The notes under the pieces were generated by a model. That model saw only the letters and a list, made by a program, of their open reading frames with translations, had not been told where the DNA came from and did no database searches. DNA of 64,000 nucleotides, from contig CAYZAW010000003.1 in assembly GCA_964476505.1 (NCBI GenBank), positions 1 to 64,000 on the forward strand. Direction: 5' to 3'. Shown in pieces: positions 53,908 through 62,135 of the stretch. Numbering within the stretch: the stretch's first letter is position 1; the number at the start of each line of letters is the position of its first letter. Source of the DNA: CAYZAW01 sp964476505. GTDB taxonomy: Bacteria; Bacillota; Clostridia; Christensenellales; CAG-138. A program made the position numbers and the translations under genes.

Positions 53908-54702
53908 TTACCACCTCGCGATCCAATCAAACACGTTTACCGCCCGAAACAGCACCGGCAGCCCGCAGGCGCATAACAGATACGCATAATCGGCGGCAGT
54001 CAGCGGTCGTTTTTTTGTATACGCACCGGGAAGGCCCTGCCCCCGGCACTGCATGGCGTTATAAATGCGCTCTGCACGGTCGAAGCTTCGAAGCAATAGC
54101 TGCCCGGTAAAGCTGCCCATGTGGCGCATTTCTACTCCGCGCCCGCCGCCGCTTCTGAGGCGGTACGCGGTAAACATGGAGGAAGCCTCCTCCAACAGCG
54201 CCGCCACATAGCGATAGGTCATTTCGAACAGCGTGATGAACAACACCGGCAGGTGCAGCCGCTTTAACTGCCCCGTCAACTGCGAAAAGGGCGTTACGCT
54301 GACCAAAAGCAGCACGGCGGATACGCATAAAAACGTTCTGTACAGTATCATCACGAACGTTACCGCACCAAGGCTGACCGTAACGCCGCCTATCTGCATC
54401 CATGCGCCCCTGTCAAACAGCAGATTGGATACCCCCGCAAACAGGCAAAACGGCAACGCGATGGCAGTGCGTTTTATAATCATTCCCGGAGGGACCTCCG
54501 CAAGCGCCATGATCAGCACCGGGTAAAACACATAAGGCGCAAGGCGAAACACGGCAGTACGGCTAAAGGACATCACGCATACGATATAGGTGATGCAGCC
54601 CAAAAGCTTTACAAGGGGGTGCAAACGGTGTATGGCCGTGCCCCCCTGTGCAAGCTGCTCTAAGGAATATATCTCGCTGATTGTACGCCGAATGTCTGCC
54701 AT
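53908..54702 (-). CDS. nikQ: ECF transporter T component (CbiQ/NikQ type)
   Basis: Membrane coupling protein of 264 residues with about five helices; it links the ATPase to the substrate-binding NikM. IHRLHPLVKLLGCI is the N-terminal family block; the coupling helices near the C terminus carry RSFDRAERIYNAMQCRG, the Ala-Arg-Gly-like motif. It is 15 nt after nikMN. Confidence 0.92.
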   Translation of the reverse strand: MADIRRTISEIYSLEQLAQGGTAIHRLHPLVKLLGCITYIVCVMSFSRTAVFRLAPYVFYPVLIMALAEVPPGMIIKRTAIALPFCLFAGVSNLLFDRGAWMQIGGVTVSLGAVTFVMILYRTFLCVSAVLLLVSVTPFSQLTGQLKRLHLPVLFITLFEMTYRYVAALLEEASSMFTAYRLRSGGGRGVEMRHMGSFTGQLLLRSFDRAERIYNAMQCRGQGLPGAYTKKRPLTAADYAYLLCACGLPVLFRAVNVFDWIARW

Positions 54703-54717
54703 AGTTCTCCCAATGAA

Positions 54718-55734
54718 TTATTCTGCCGTGTGTTTTCGTTTTTTAATAATGTAAATAAGCAAGCCCGCGCCGCCCGCAAGCACAAATGTCATGGCGGTGC
54801 CAATAAGCCCCGCCGCCGTTGTGCCGGATACGGCTTTTCCGTCGCTTCCCGAGGGATACTCATAATCCGGCAGCAGCGCCGTTTGTTCCTGTATGGCAGC
54901 CGCATCCTCAAACAGACGGCCCTCCGCCTGTAATTCCGCCGTTCCCGCCGTTTTCTCCATAGACCATTCCAGCCCGTCCGGGTAGGCAGAGGCCGCAAGG
55001 GATAAACCGCCGCCAATTAAAAGCGCCAGCACGCTAAAGAGTATTACCACCCGCTTCATGGGAACGCCCTGCGGTATCGTCTGCCGCATGGCAGCGCTTT
55101 CTAACAGCTCCGGCCGCACCTGCTGCACAAAGCACAGCACCGCCGCCGTGATGAGCCCCTCCACCAAGCCGATCGCAAGGTGGATAGGCTGCATGACCGA
55201 CACAAACGCACCAAACGGCAGCGCCGTAATGCTGGACAACAGCGTTTGCAACACCACGGCAAAGGCGCCAAGCTGGAGCGCTACAACGGCAGAGCAAACG
55301 GACGCCGTCGTTAACCGCTTTTTTGTAACGCCCTTATGCAGCAGCGGCTTGAACAGCAGCGGATACACCGCAAGGCAGGGAATGACCCCCATGTTGAATA
55401 TGTTGCAGCCCAAGGCCAGCAGCCCGCCGTCTGCAAAAAACAGGCATTGAATCAGCAGCACCGCGCAAATCGTTAAAAACGCCGGGTATCCCCCCAACAT
55501 GGCGGCAAGCAGTATCCCGCCGCCGATATGCCCGCTGGAGCCCGTGCCGGGAATGGTAAAGTTGATCATTTGCGCAGCGAACACGAATGCCCCCGCCACC
55601 GCCATCATGGGCAGCTTTTTTTCGCCCAGCTCACTTTTTTGTACTTTTGCCGACGCAAGGCCAATCATGCCTGTGCTGACGGCGCACATGGTGATCCCCA
55701 CAGCCGGGGACAATAACGCGTCTGCCATATGCAT
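54718..55734 (-). CDS. nikM: Nickel-binding ECF component NikM fused to a NikN/PDGLE domain
   Basis: A 338-residue metal-binding S component. I start at the ATG at 55734 (GGAGG eight bases upstream), giving MHMADALLSP, where the free N terminus and His2 bind the metal; a longer frame would bury this motif. The core has the CbiM helices (PGTGSSGHIGGGILLAAMLG). The C-terminal ~110 residues carry a PDGLE segment and a last helix, replacing separate NikN/CbiN. It opens the nik-lar operon behind a long leader. Confidence 0.93.
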   Translation of the reverse strand: MHMADALLSPAVGITMCAVSTGMIGLASAKVQKSELGEKKLPMMAVAGAFVFAAQMINFTIPGTGSSGHIGGGILLAAMLGGYPAFLTICAVLLIQCLFFADGGLLALGCNIFNMGVIPCLAVYPLLFKPLLHKGVTKKRLTTASVCSAVVALQLGAFAVVLQTLLSSITALPFGAFVSVMQPIHLAIGLVEGLITAAVLCFVQQVRPELLESAAMRQTIPQGVPMKRVVILFSVLALLIGGGLSLAASAYPDGLEWSMEKTAGTAELQAEGRLFEDAAAIQEQTALLPDYEYPSGSDGKAVSGTTAAGLIGTAMTFVLAGGAGLLIYIIKKRKHTAE

Positions 55735-55902
55735 AAGGCGTACCTCCAATAAAAAATGCCCCAAAGGAGTCTGTTCCCTGCCGGGAACCGATCGCCTTCG
55801 TGGCAATACATTATTCCAGTAATCATTGACCGATCGACCTTCGCTTTTTCAAAAGCGCCGCGCTCCTTCAAAGAACACGGATGGCGTATACGTTACGCCG
55901 TT
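55735..55902 (-). promoter_or_regulatory. Long structured leader of the nik-lar operon (unidentified)
   Basis: About 168 nt separate the expected transcription start from nikM. The RNA can form GGCGTA/TACGCC, CGCTTTT/AAAAGCG and GTTCCC/GGGAAC hairpins; CGATCGGT appears twice. TTTTTT at 55756-55751 lies just before the ribosome site, so an expression platform is possible. It does not match my knowledge of the cobalamin or NiCo riboswitches. Confidence 0.45.
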
Positions 55903-55908
55903 GTTGGC

Positions 55909-55938
55909 ATTATACTATAAGCCCCGTATTCCCGTCAA
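55909..55938 (-). promoter_or_regulatory. SigA-type promoter of the nik-lar operon
   Basis: Minus strand TTGACG, an 18-bp spacer and a perfect TATAAT. The -35 contains the stop codon of aroQ, so the operon follows the aro genes with no space for a terminator. Confidence 0.8.
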
Positions 55939-56369
55939 TTCCCATACCGGCTTTTTAAATACGCCATGGCTTCCCGATACCCCATAAACCCGTGCCCGAT
56001 AACGGTTTTTTCGCAGGCCATGCCCGCATAGGAAACCTGCCGAAAGGCTTCCCTACTGCCAACATCGGAAATATGCACCTCCACCGCCGGGATCGACACC
56101 GCTCTTAAAGCGTCAAGTATAGCGATGCTGGTATGGGTATACGCGGCAGGGTTGATCACGATGCCGTGAAACACGCCGTATGCCTGCTGGATAACGTCTA
56201 CGATAGCCCCCTCATGGTTGGACTGAAACAGCTCCGCCTCTACGTTTAGCTCCTTTGCCCAACCTAAAACGGCCTGCTCCAAATCCTTATAGGTTTGCCT
56301 GCCGTATATCTCCGGCTCTCGAATGCCCAGCATGTTTATGTTTGGCCCGTTAACGATCAGTATTCGCAT
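55935..56369 (-). CDS. aroQ: 3-dehydroquinate dehydratase, type II
   Basis: Third shikimate step (dehydroquinate to dehydroshikimate). A 144-residue type II dodecameric enzyme: LIVNGPNINMLGIREPEIYG at the start, the catalytic Tyr in that loop, NPAAYTHTSIAILDAL and EVHISDVGSREAFR with the catalytic His. It is the last gene of the aro operon; its start lies inside the 3' end of aroE/aroK (20-nt overlap). Confidence 0.97.
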   Translation of the reverse strand: MRILIVNGPNINMLGIREPEIYGRQTYKDLEQAVLGWAKELNVEAELFQSNHEGAIVDVIQQAYGVFHGIVINPAAYTHTSIAILDALRAVSIPAVEVHISDVGSREAFRQVSYAGMACEKTVIGHGFMGYREAMAYLKSRYGN

Positions 56370-57585
56370 AAAACGCCTCCAATAGCCGCCCCACGGTTTC
56401 CTCCGCCGGGCAGTCGTTTGTGATCACATCGTCCGAAAACCGCTCGTAATACGCACGGCGCGCTTCGTACAATGCGGTGATCGGCTGCTTTACGGATAGC
56501 GGACGCCCCGCCACAGGCAGCGCTTCCAAGCGTCTTTGCAGCCAGTATATCACGCCGTTTTGCTTTAGCGCCGCAAGGTTTTCTTCCCGCAGTACCGCGC
56601 CGCCGCCTGTAGCGATCACAACGCCGGTGCGCTTGCCAGCCTCCTGTATGACCTCCGTTTCCGTTTTGCGAAAGGCCGCTTCTCCCACCCGGGAAAGATA
56701 CGAAGCCGGTTCCTCCCCCACCGCCGCTTGAATGAGATCGTCCGTATCGATCAGCGTTCGGCCTGTCTTTTTTGCCAACAGCGTTCCCACCGTGGTTTTG
56801 CCGCAGCCCGGCATGCCGATCAGTACAATGTTTTTCCGCTTTTGCAGCAGCGCGGCAGTGATCTCATCCGTTCGGCTGTTTGGCATAGATGTGTTTAAAA
56901 ACAGCTCCGCGCTTTTTTTCGCCTGTGAAACAAGCATATACAGCCCGCCGGCAGCGGATATGCCCCGTTTGTTTGCCGCAAGCACCAGCGCAGAGGATAA
57001 GGGGTTGTACACCACGTCCACCACGCCGCAAAGAGCAGGAAATATAGAAATATCCACCGGCGCTTCGCCGTTATTGGGGTACATGCCAACGGGCGTTGTG
57101 TTCACGATTAGCGCCGCATCCCGGTGATGCTCCTGTAGCATGCCGTAGGTAACAGGCCCGCTTCTGGATACCACAACGATTTCCTTCGCGCCTATGTGCC
57201 GAAGAACTGCCTGCGCCGTGCGGCTGGTGCCGCCGCCGCCTAAGACCAATGCTTTATTTCCTGCCGGGTCGATCCCTTGGCGGCGTATCAACGCAGTCAG
57301 CCCGTAAAAATCCGTATTGTCCCCCAACAGCTTTCCGTTTCTGTTTACAACGGTGTTTACCGCGCCGATCTCCCTTGCGATATCTGACAATGAATCGCAA
57401 TAGGAAATGACCGCCTGCTTGTAGGGGAGGGTCACATTTATACCGCAAAAGGCCTTTTCGCGCATGAATCCGTCCAGCGCGTCCTCCGGCATGCTGATAA
57501 GTTCGTAGGCATACGCCCCCAGCATGGCGTGTATCTCCGGGGAAAAGCTATGCCCCAGCGTTTTTCCGATGAGCCCGTACTGCAT
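56350..57585 (-). CDS. aroE/aroK: Fused shikimate dehydrogenase-shikimate kinase
   Basis: A 411-residue fusion performing two consecutive steps. Residues ~1-245 are AroE: GKTLGHSFSPEIH, NVTLPYKQAVI with the catalytic Lys, NTDFYG, and LVLGGGGTSRTAQAVL for NADP. Residues ~250-411 are AroK: GMPGCGKTTVG P-loop, TDDLIQ, ATGGGAVLREEN. The two parts join through a short helical linker (FLNTSMPNSRTDEIT). The start overlaps the last base of the chorismate mutase stop. Confidence 0.96.
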   Translation of the reverse strand: MQYGLIGKTLGHSFSPEIHAMLGAYAYELISMPEDALDGFMREKAFCGINVTLPYKQAVISYCDSLSDIAREIGAVNTVVNRNGKLLGDNTDFYGLTALIRRQGIDPAGNKALVLGGGGTSRTAQAVLRHIGAKEIVVVSRSGPVTYGMLQEHHRDAALIVNTTPVGMYPNNGEAPVDISIFPALCGVVDVVYNPLSSALVLAANKRGISAAGGLYMLVSQAKKSAELFLNTSMPNSRTDEITAALLQKRKNIVLIGMPGCGKTTVGTLLAKKTGRTLIDTDDLIQAAVGEEPASYLSRVGEAAFRKTETEVIQEAGKRTGVVIATGGGAVLREENLAALKQNGVIYWLQRRLEALPVAGRPLSVKQPITALYEARRAYYERFSDDVITNDCPAEETVGRLLEAFYANTDR

Positions 57586-57854
57586 TACAGCCGCCTGTTC
57601 TGGGCGTTCCGGCTAAGCTGAAACAGCAGGCAAAACAGTTCCCGCGCATCCTTCGCATAGGTATCCCCAGCGTTTTGTTCCACCCGCGCCAGTATCCGTT
57701 CCTCCCGCCCCGTATCCAGTACGGGAACGGCATGTCGCGCTTTATAATCCGCCACCGCCGCCACCGTATCCATGCGCTTTAGAAACAAGCGCAAAATCGC
57801 ATCGTCTATTTGATCGATCTCGCTTCGTAATACGTCCAAGCTCTTTTCATCCAT
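57585..57854 (-). CDS. Chorismate mutase (AroQ class)
   Basis: Stand-alone helical chorismate mutase of 89 residues turning chorismate into prephenate. LRSEIDQIDDAILRLFLKRM with the active-site Arg, and VAAVADYKARHAVPVLD with the Lys-containing segment, are typical of monofunctional or pheA-leading domains. It lies 9 nt after aroC. No prephenate dehydratase is in the window. Confidence 0.92.
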   Translation of the reverse strand: MDEKSLDVLRSEIDQIDDAILRLFLKRMDTVAAVADYKARHAVPVLDTGREERILARVEQNAGDTYAKDARELFCLLFQLSRNAQNRRL

Positions 57855-57863
57855 AGCGCCCTC

Positions 57864-58946
57864 CTATTTTCCCGCCGCCAGCAGCATGTCTAGAAGCACC
57901 AGCGCCGCCGCTGCCTCCACGCAGGGTACCGCCCTTGGCACAATGCACGGATCATGCCTGCCAGCTACCGTGATTTTTGCGGGCGTACCGTCCGAAAGCC
58001 GAACCGTATCCTGCGGCATGCCAATGGAAGGCGTTGGCTTGATAGCTACCGTAAACAGAATCGGCATGCCTGTGGTGATTCCGCCCAGTATTCCGCCGCA
58101 ATGGTTGGTTTGTGTCTTTACAGCGCCGTCATGCATCACATACGCGTCGTTGTTTTCGCTGCCATACATGCCCGCCACAGCAAAGCCGTCCCCAAAGGAG
58201 ATCCCCTTAACAGCCGGAATGCCGAACAACGCCGCGCTCAAGCGGTTTTCCACACCGCCAAACATGGGCTCGCCCACACCCGCAGGCATGCCCACGGCGG
58301 CGCATTCAATGCTGCCGCCAACGGAATCACGGCGCGACATCGCCTCTTTTATTATACTTCTCATGCGCTCCGCTGCCGTACTGTTCAGCACGGGAAAGTC
58401 CCGTTCTCCCACCTGATTCAATTCATCAGCCGATACCGTAACAGGATCGAACCCCGTATCCGCCGCATCCATGATGTTTTTGATATGCGCGCCAACGGTA
58501 ACGCCGCGCCGCGCAAGTATCTGTTTGCATACTGCGCCTGCAAAGCACAGCGGTGCCGTAAGCCTTCCTGAAAAATGTCCGCCGCCGCGCCCGTCCTGAA
58601 AACCGGCATATTTAACGTGCGCGGGATAGTCCGCATGTCCCGGCCTTGGCAGCGCCTCCAGCGCCGCATAGTCCTCCGAGCGCGTGTCTGTATTTTTGAT
58701 CACCGCGCAAAGCGGCGCGCCGCAGGTCATGCCCTGATATAAGCCGGAAAGCACCTCAGGCTCGTCCGATTCTTGCCTTGGGGTAGCCAGCGCGCCGCCA
58801 GGTGCGCGCCTTGCTAAAAACGCACGCACTTCGTCAAGATTGATGGATTCCCCGGCAGGAAGCCCGTCTATCACCACGCCGATTCCCGCGCCGTGGGACT
58901 GCCCGAATATGCTGATGCGAAGCCGTTTTCCTATCATGGACGACAT
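57864..58946 (-). CDS. aroC: Chorismate synthase
   Basis: Last shikimate step, EPSP to chorismate, needing reduced FMN. It has 360 residues. FGQSHGAGIGVVIDGLPAG opens the enzyme; RPGHADYPAHVKYAGFQDGR and GGGHFSGRLTAPL hold substrate and flavin. The ATG at 58946 is 9 nt after GGAGG and overlaps aroA by 13 nt. Confidence 0.97.
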   Translation of the reverse strand: MSSMIGKRLRISIFGQSHGAGIGVVIDGLPAGESINLDEVRAFLARRAPGGALATPRQESDEPEVLSGLYQGMTCGAPLCAVIKNTDTRSEDYAALEALPRPGHADYPAHVKYAGFQDGRGGGHFSGRLTAPLCFAGAVCKQILARRGVTVGAHIKNIMDAADTGFDPVTVSADELNQVGERDFPVLNSTAAERMRSIIKEAMSRRDSVGGSIECAAVGMPAGVGEPMFGGVENRLSAALFGIPAVKGISFGDGFAVAGMYGSENNDAYVMHDGAVKTQTNHCGGILGGITTGMPILFTVAIKPTPSIGMPQDTVRLSDGTPAKITVAGRHDPCIVPRAVPCVEAAAALVLLDMLLAAGK

Positions 58947-60190
58947 ATAGCGTTTCCTCCCAGCCTGTTAAAATCCGCAAAAAACTGCGGGTAGGATTTA
59001 TTGACTGCCTCCGCGCCGGTAATGATGACCGGCTCCCGGCACAAAACCGAAGCCATAGCCGCCGCCATTACGATGCGGTGATCTCCCGCGCCCGTGACCG
59101 TTCCGCCCCGAAGGATGCCGCTGCCTCGTATGGTTAAGCCATCCGGCTGCTCCGTTACAGCCCCGCCAAGGGCTTGCAGCATCAAAGCCGTGGTTTGCAG
59201 GCGGTCGCTTTCCTTTAGGCGAAGCCGCGCTGCGTTTGTGATTTTTGTTTCTCCCTGTGCGCCCGCGGCTATCACTGCCAGAACAGGCACCAAGTCCGGT
59301 GTTGCATCTGCATCTATCATACATCCGGTAAGCGGCCTTGCTTGTACCGTGACCGTTGATTCCAAAACGGATACGTCCGCGCCGAACTGCGAAAGCAGCC
59401 TGCAGATGGCGCGATCCCCCTGCTTGCTTGTTGCTTGCAGCCCTTGTACGGATACTGTATTTGTAAGCGCCCCTGCGCCTAAGAAAACAGCGCTGTTTGA
59501 CCAATCCCCTTCCGCCGTTAACAAGCCGGGCGTGTGATACCGCTGCCCGCCCGTAATTTGGAACCCATCCGGCTCTATGTCGATATGGATGCCAAACTGC
59601 CGTAATACATCCAGCGTGATGTCAATATAGCCCCGGGAGCTAAGCGGTGTTGTAAGCAGGATGCGGCTGTTTTTCTGCAACAACGGCAGGGCGAACAGCA
59701 GCCCCGTGATGTACTGGGAGCTGACATTGCCCGGCAGCATGTAAGTGCCCGCCTGCAAACCGCCCGTAATCCTCACGGGCAGCCGAACACCGTTCGCCTG
59801 TACGCCGTGGGACGCCATGGTTTCTATCAGCGCATCCAGCGGGCGGGCGGGAAGCCTGCCACCGCCCGTAAACCTTGCCCCGCCTAACGCCGCCGCGACC
59901 GGCAATAAAAAACGCAGGGTGGAGCCGCTCTCCCCACAATCCAGTAATGGAGAAGCGGGCGTATGATCAATCGGTGTTACGATCATGTTGGTATCCGTTT
60001 GGCGAATATCCGCGCCCAAGCCTTGCAGGCAGCGGATGGTCGCTTGGATATCCTCCGAGAACGTACAGCCCACGATCCTTGTAGGTGCATTGGATAAAGC
60101 GGCGCAAATCAACTGCCGGTGCAGTACCGACTTGGAGGAGATGGCCTGTACGGTGCCCGTAAGCGCCGCCGGTTGTATGATGCACTGCAT
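58934..60190 (-). CDS. aroA: 3-phosphoshikimate 1-carboxyvinyltransferase (EPSP synthase)
   Basis: Shikimate 3-phosphate + PEP to EPSP, 418 residues. The N-terminal LTGTVQAISSKSVLHRQLICA has the substrate-binding Lys; DCGESGSTLRFLLPVAAALG is the PEP-site block (LGNAGT-like region as CGESGSTLR). GDWSNSAVFLGAG, RLRLKESDRLQTTALML and GAGDHRIVMAAA complete it. The CGESGS form suggests a class II-like, glyphosate-tolerant type, which is inference. It lies 5 nt after aroB. Confidence 0.96.
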   Translation of the reverse strand: MQCIIQPAALTGTVQAISSKSVLHRQLICAALSNAPTRIVGCTFSEDIQATIRCLQGLGADIRQTDTNMIVTPIDHTPASPLLDCGESGSTLRFLLPVAAALGGARFTGGGRLPARPLDALIETMASHGVQANGVRLPVRITGGLQAGTYMLPGNVSSQYITGLLFALPLLQKNSRILLTTPLSSRGYIDITLDVLRQFGIHIDIEPDGFQITGGQRYHTPGLLTAEGDWSNSAVFLGAGALTNTVSVQGLQATSKQGDRAICRLLSQFGADVSVLESTVTVQARPLTGCMIDADATPDLVPVLAVIAAGAQGETKITNAARLRLKESDRLQTTALMLQALGGAVTEQPDGLTIRGSGILRGGTVTGAGDHRIVMAAAMASVLCREPVIITGAEAVNKSYPQFFADFNRLGGNAICRP

Positions 60191-60195
60191 ATCTA

Positions 60196-61263
60196 TTACC
60201 GCAGCCCGGCTTCAAAATAAGCCGGAAGCTCTTCCGTTTTGATGGTATGGCAAATGCATTGCTCGATCGTTTCCGGTAATATCAGCGTAACGGTATCCCC
60301 GCGCCGTTTTTTATCGTTTGCGGCAAAGGGCAGCAGCTCGTTTGCCGTAAAACCGCAAACCGTTGGCAGCCCGTTATGCTGCAGCGCTTCTTTGATCTTG
60401 TTGGCGCAGGGTTCCTTTGCTATTTCCAGCTTTTCCGCCGCCCGCGCCGCCAGCAGCATGCCCATGCCCACAGCCTGCCCGTGGGATACCGCAAACCCGC
60501 TTGCCCCTTCTATGGCATGCCCAAAGGTATGCCCTAAATTCAATAACTGGCGGCAGCCGGAATCGAATTCGTCCTGCTCCACCAGCTTCGCCTTGATGGT
60601 TACACAGCGCTCGATCAACGCCGCCGCAATCTTTCGGCAGTTACCGCCCGCTGCTTGTTCAAATAACGTTTTATCGCAGATCACGCCGTACTTGATCGTT
60701 TCTGCCATGCCCTCCGAGAACTGCGCCTCCGGCAGCGTGGAAAGGGTATTTGTGTCGTGTAGCACAAGCCTTGGCTGCCAAAACGCACCCGCCAGATTTT
60801 TGCCTGCGGGAAGATCAACTGCCGTTTTGCCGCCCACGCTGGAATCCACCGCCGCAAGCAATGTGGTGGGAAGCTGTACAAACGGCGTTCCCCGAAGGTA
60901 ACAGGCTGCCGCGAACCCGGCAATATCCCCGGGCACGCCGCCGCCCAGCGCAACGATCACATCCGATTTTGTAAGCTCATTTTCTGCAAGGAATTGCAGG
61001 ATAGAAGCGAACGTTTGCATGGTTTTGCTCTTTTCGCCATGCTCCATTACATAACAGCAAACGGTAAAGCCTGCGCCTTCCAGCGCGTTTTGCACCTGTT
61101 TGCCGTACAGAGCGTTTACCGTATCGTCCGTTACGATAGCCGCAAGCTTTGCGGACGCAGCCACCGCCCGTATGCTATTTGCGCAGTCGCTAAGCAGGCC
61201 GGAGGCGATCACCACATCGTACTCCCGGGATGCGTTTACCCGTACTCTTCGTTCCCGCTCCAT
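60196..61263 (-). CDS. aroB: 3-dehydroquinate synthase
   Basis: Cyclises DAHP to 3-dehydroquinate using NAD and a divalent metal. It has 355 residues. VALGGGVPGDIAGFAAACYL binds NAD; QLPTTLLAAVDSSVGGKTAVD is the catalytic block; NLGHTFGHAIEG holds the metal histidines. AGGAGG lies upstream of the ATG. It is 11 nt after tyrA. Confidence 0.97.
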   Translation of the reverse strand: MERERRVRVNASREYDVVIASGLLSDCANSIRAVAASAKLAAIVTDDTVNALYGKQVQNALEGAGFTVCCYVMEHGEKSKTMQTFASILQFLAENELTKSDVIVALGGGVPGDIAGFAAACYLRGTPFVQLPTTLLAAVDSSVGGKTAVDLPAGKNLAGAFWQPRLVLHDTNTLSTLPEAQFSEGMAETIKYGVICDKTLFEQAAGGNCRKIAAALIERCVTIKAKLVEQDEFDSGCRQLLNLGHTFGHAIEGASGFAVSHGQAVGMGMLLAARAAEKLEIAKEPCANKIKEALQHNGLPTVCGFTANELLPFAANDKKRRGDTVTLILPETIEQCICHTIKTEELPAYFEAGLR

Positions 61264-61274
61264 GCTACTTCCTC

Positions 61275-62123
61275 CTAAGAAACGCCTCTTGCGGCATCCG
61301 CCTGCGTTTTAAAGGCTGCGCCTTCCTCCAGCAAGGCCGCAAACGCTTTTTCGTCCGCCTGCTTCAATGCTGTGCTGTATTCGTTTAGCCGTGCGGTCAG
61401 TCCTTCGATTTCCTGTATCAGCGCCGCGCGGTTTTCCATACAAAGCTCTGTCCACATGTCCGCATTGAGCTTGGCGACCCGGGTCGCATCCCGAAAGCTG
61501 CCGCCCGTGCACCCGCCGCATTCCACGGAGCGGGGCGTTCTAACATAAGCGCTTGCTAAAACATGCGTCAACTGGGAGGTATACGCAATTCTATCATCAT
61601 GCTCCTCCGGCGTAAACACCGGGGTACGCGCAATGCCAATTTCGGACAGCAACCGCCGCAGACGATCCACCACCGCGATGGGGGTGCCGGTATAGGGCGT
61701 TAACAGCATGGGGGTCTTTACAAACAGCGTATCCTTGGAGGCTGAAAAGCCGCCGCCCGTGCCGCCTGCCATTGGGTGCGCCCCGATAAAGGTAAAGCCG
61801 TACTGCTTTGCAATAGGCTGCACGCCGTCGCACACCTGCTTTTTTACGCCACAGGTGTCTGATACAATAGCGTCCTTGTTGATGAGCGGAGCAATGCGTT
61901 TGATATACTCCACCGTGTCCTTCGGGTACAGGCAAACGAATATAAAATCACAGCTAGGAATGCGCTCGTCCGTTAATTCCTCATGGATAGCGCCTATCAT
62001 TTTTGCGCCAAGCGTCACGCTTTTTACCATGTCCACCCCGTACACCGTATGCCCGGTTCGGTTGTGGAACGCCCGCGCCATAGAGCCGCCGATCAAGCCT
62101 AAACCAATGATGCCGATTTTCAT
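61275..62123 (-). CDS. tyrA: Prephenate dehydrogenase
   Basis: Oxidative decarboxylation of prephenate to 4-hydroxyphenylpyruvate for Tyr. It has 282 residues. IGLGLIGGSMARAFHNRTGH is the NAD fold; GAHPMAGGTGGGFSASKD holds the catalytic His, and DDRIAYTSQLTHVLASA is the substrate helix. There is no C-terminal ACT domain, so feedback by Tyr on the enzyme is less expected, in keeping with Tyr control at the operon leader. It is 12 nt after aroF. Confidence 0.96.
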   Translation of the reverse strand: MKIGIIGLGLIGGSMARAFHNRTGHTVYGVDMVKSVTLGAKMIGAIHEELTDERIPSCDFIFVCLYPKDTVEYIKRIAPLINKDAIVSDTCGVKKQVCDGVQPIAKQYGFTFIGAHPMAGGTGGGFSASKDTLFVKTPMLLTPYTGTPIAVVDRLRRLLSEIGIARTPVFTPEEHDDRIAYTSQLTHVLASAYVRTPRSVECGGCTGGSFRDATRVAKLNADMWTELCMENRAALIQEIEGLTARLNEYSTALKQADEKAFAALLEEGAAFKTQADAARGVS

Positions 62124-62135
62124 ACCGTCCTCCCG

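Noticed and set aside
55735..55902. Cobalamin or NiCo riboswitch before nikMN
   Set aside because: I find no B12 box and no stretch matching the NiCo consensus I know; the leader is left unassigned.
60239..60901. 220-residue open frame antisense to aroB
   Set aside because: Shadow of aroB codons; no independent support.
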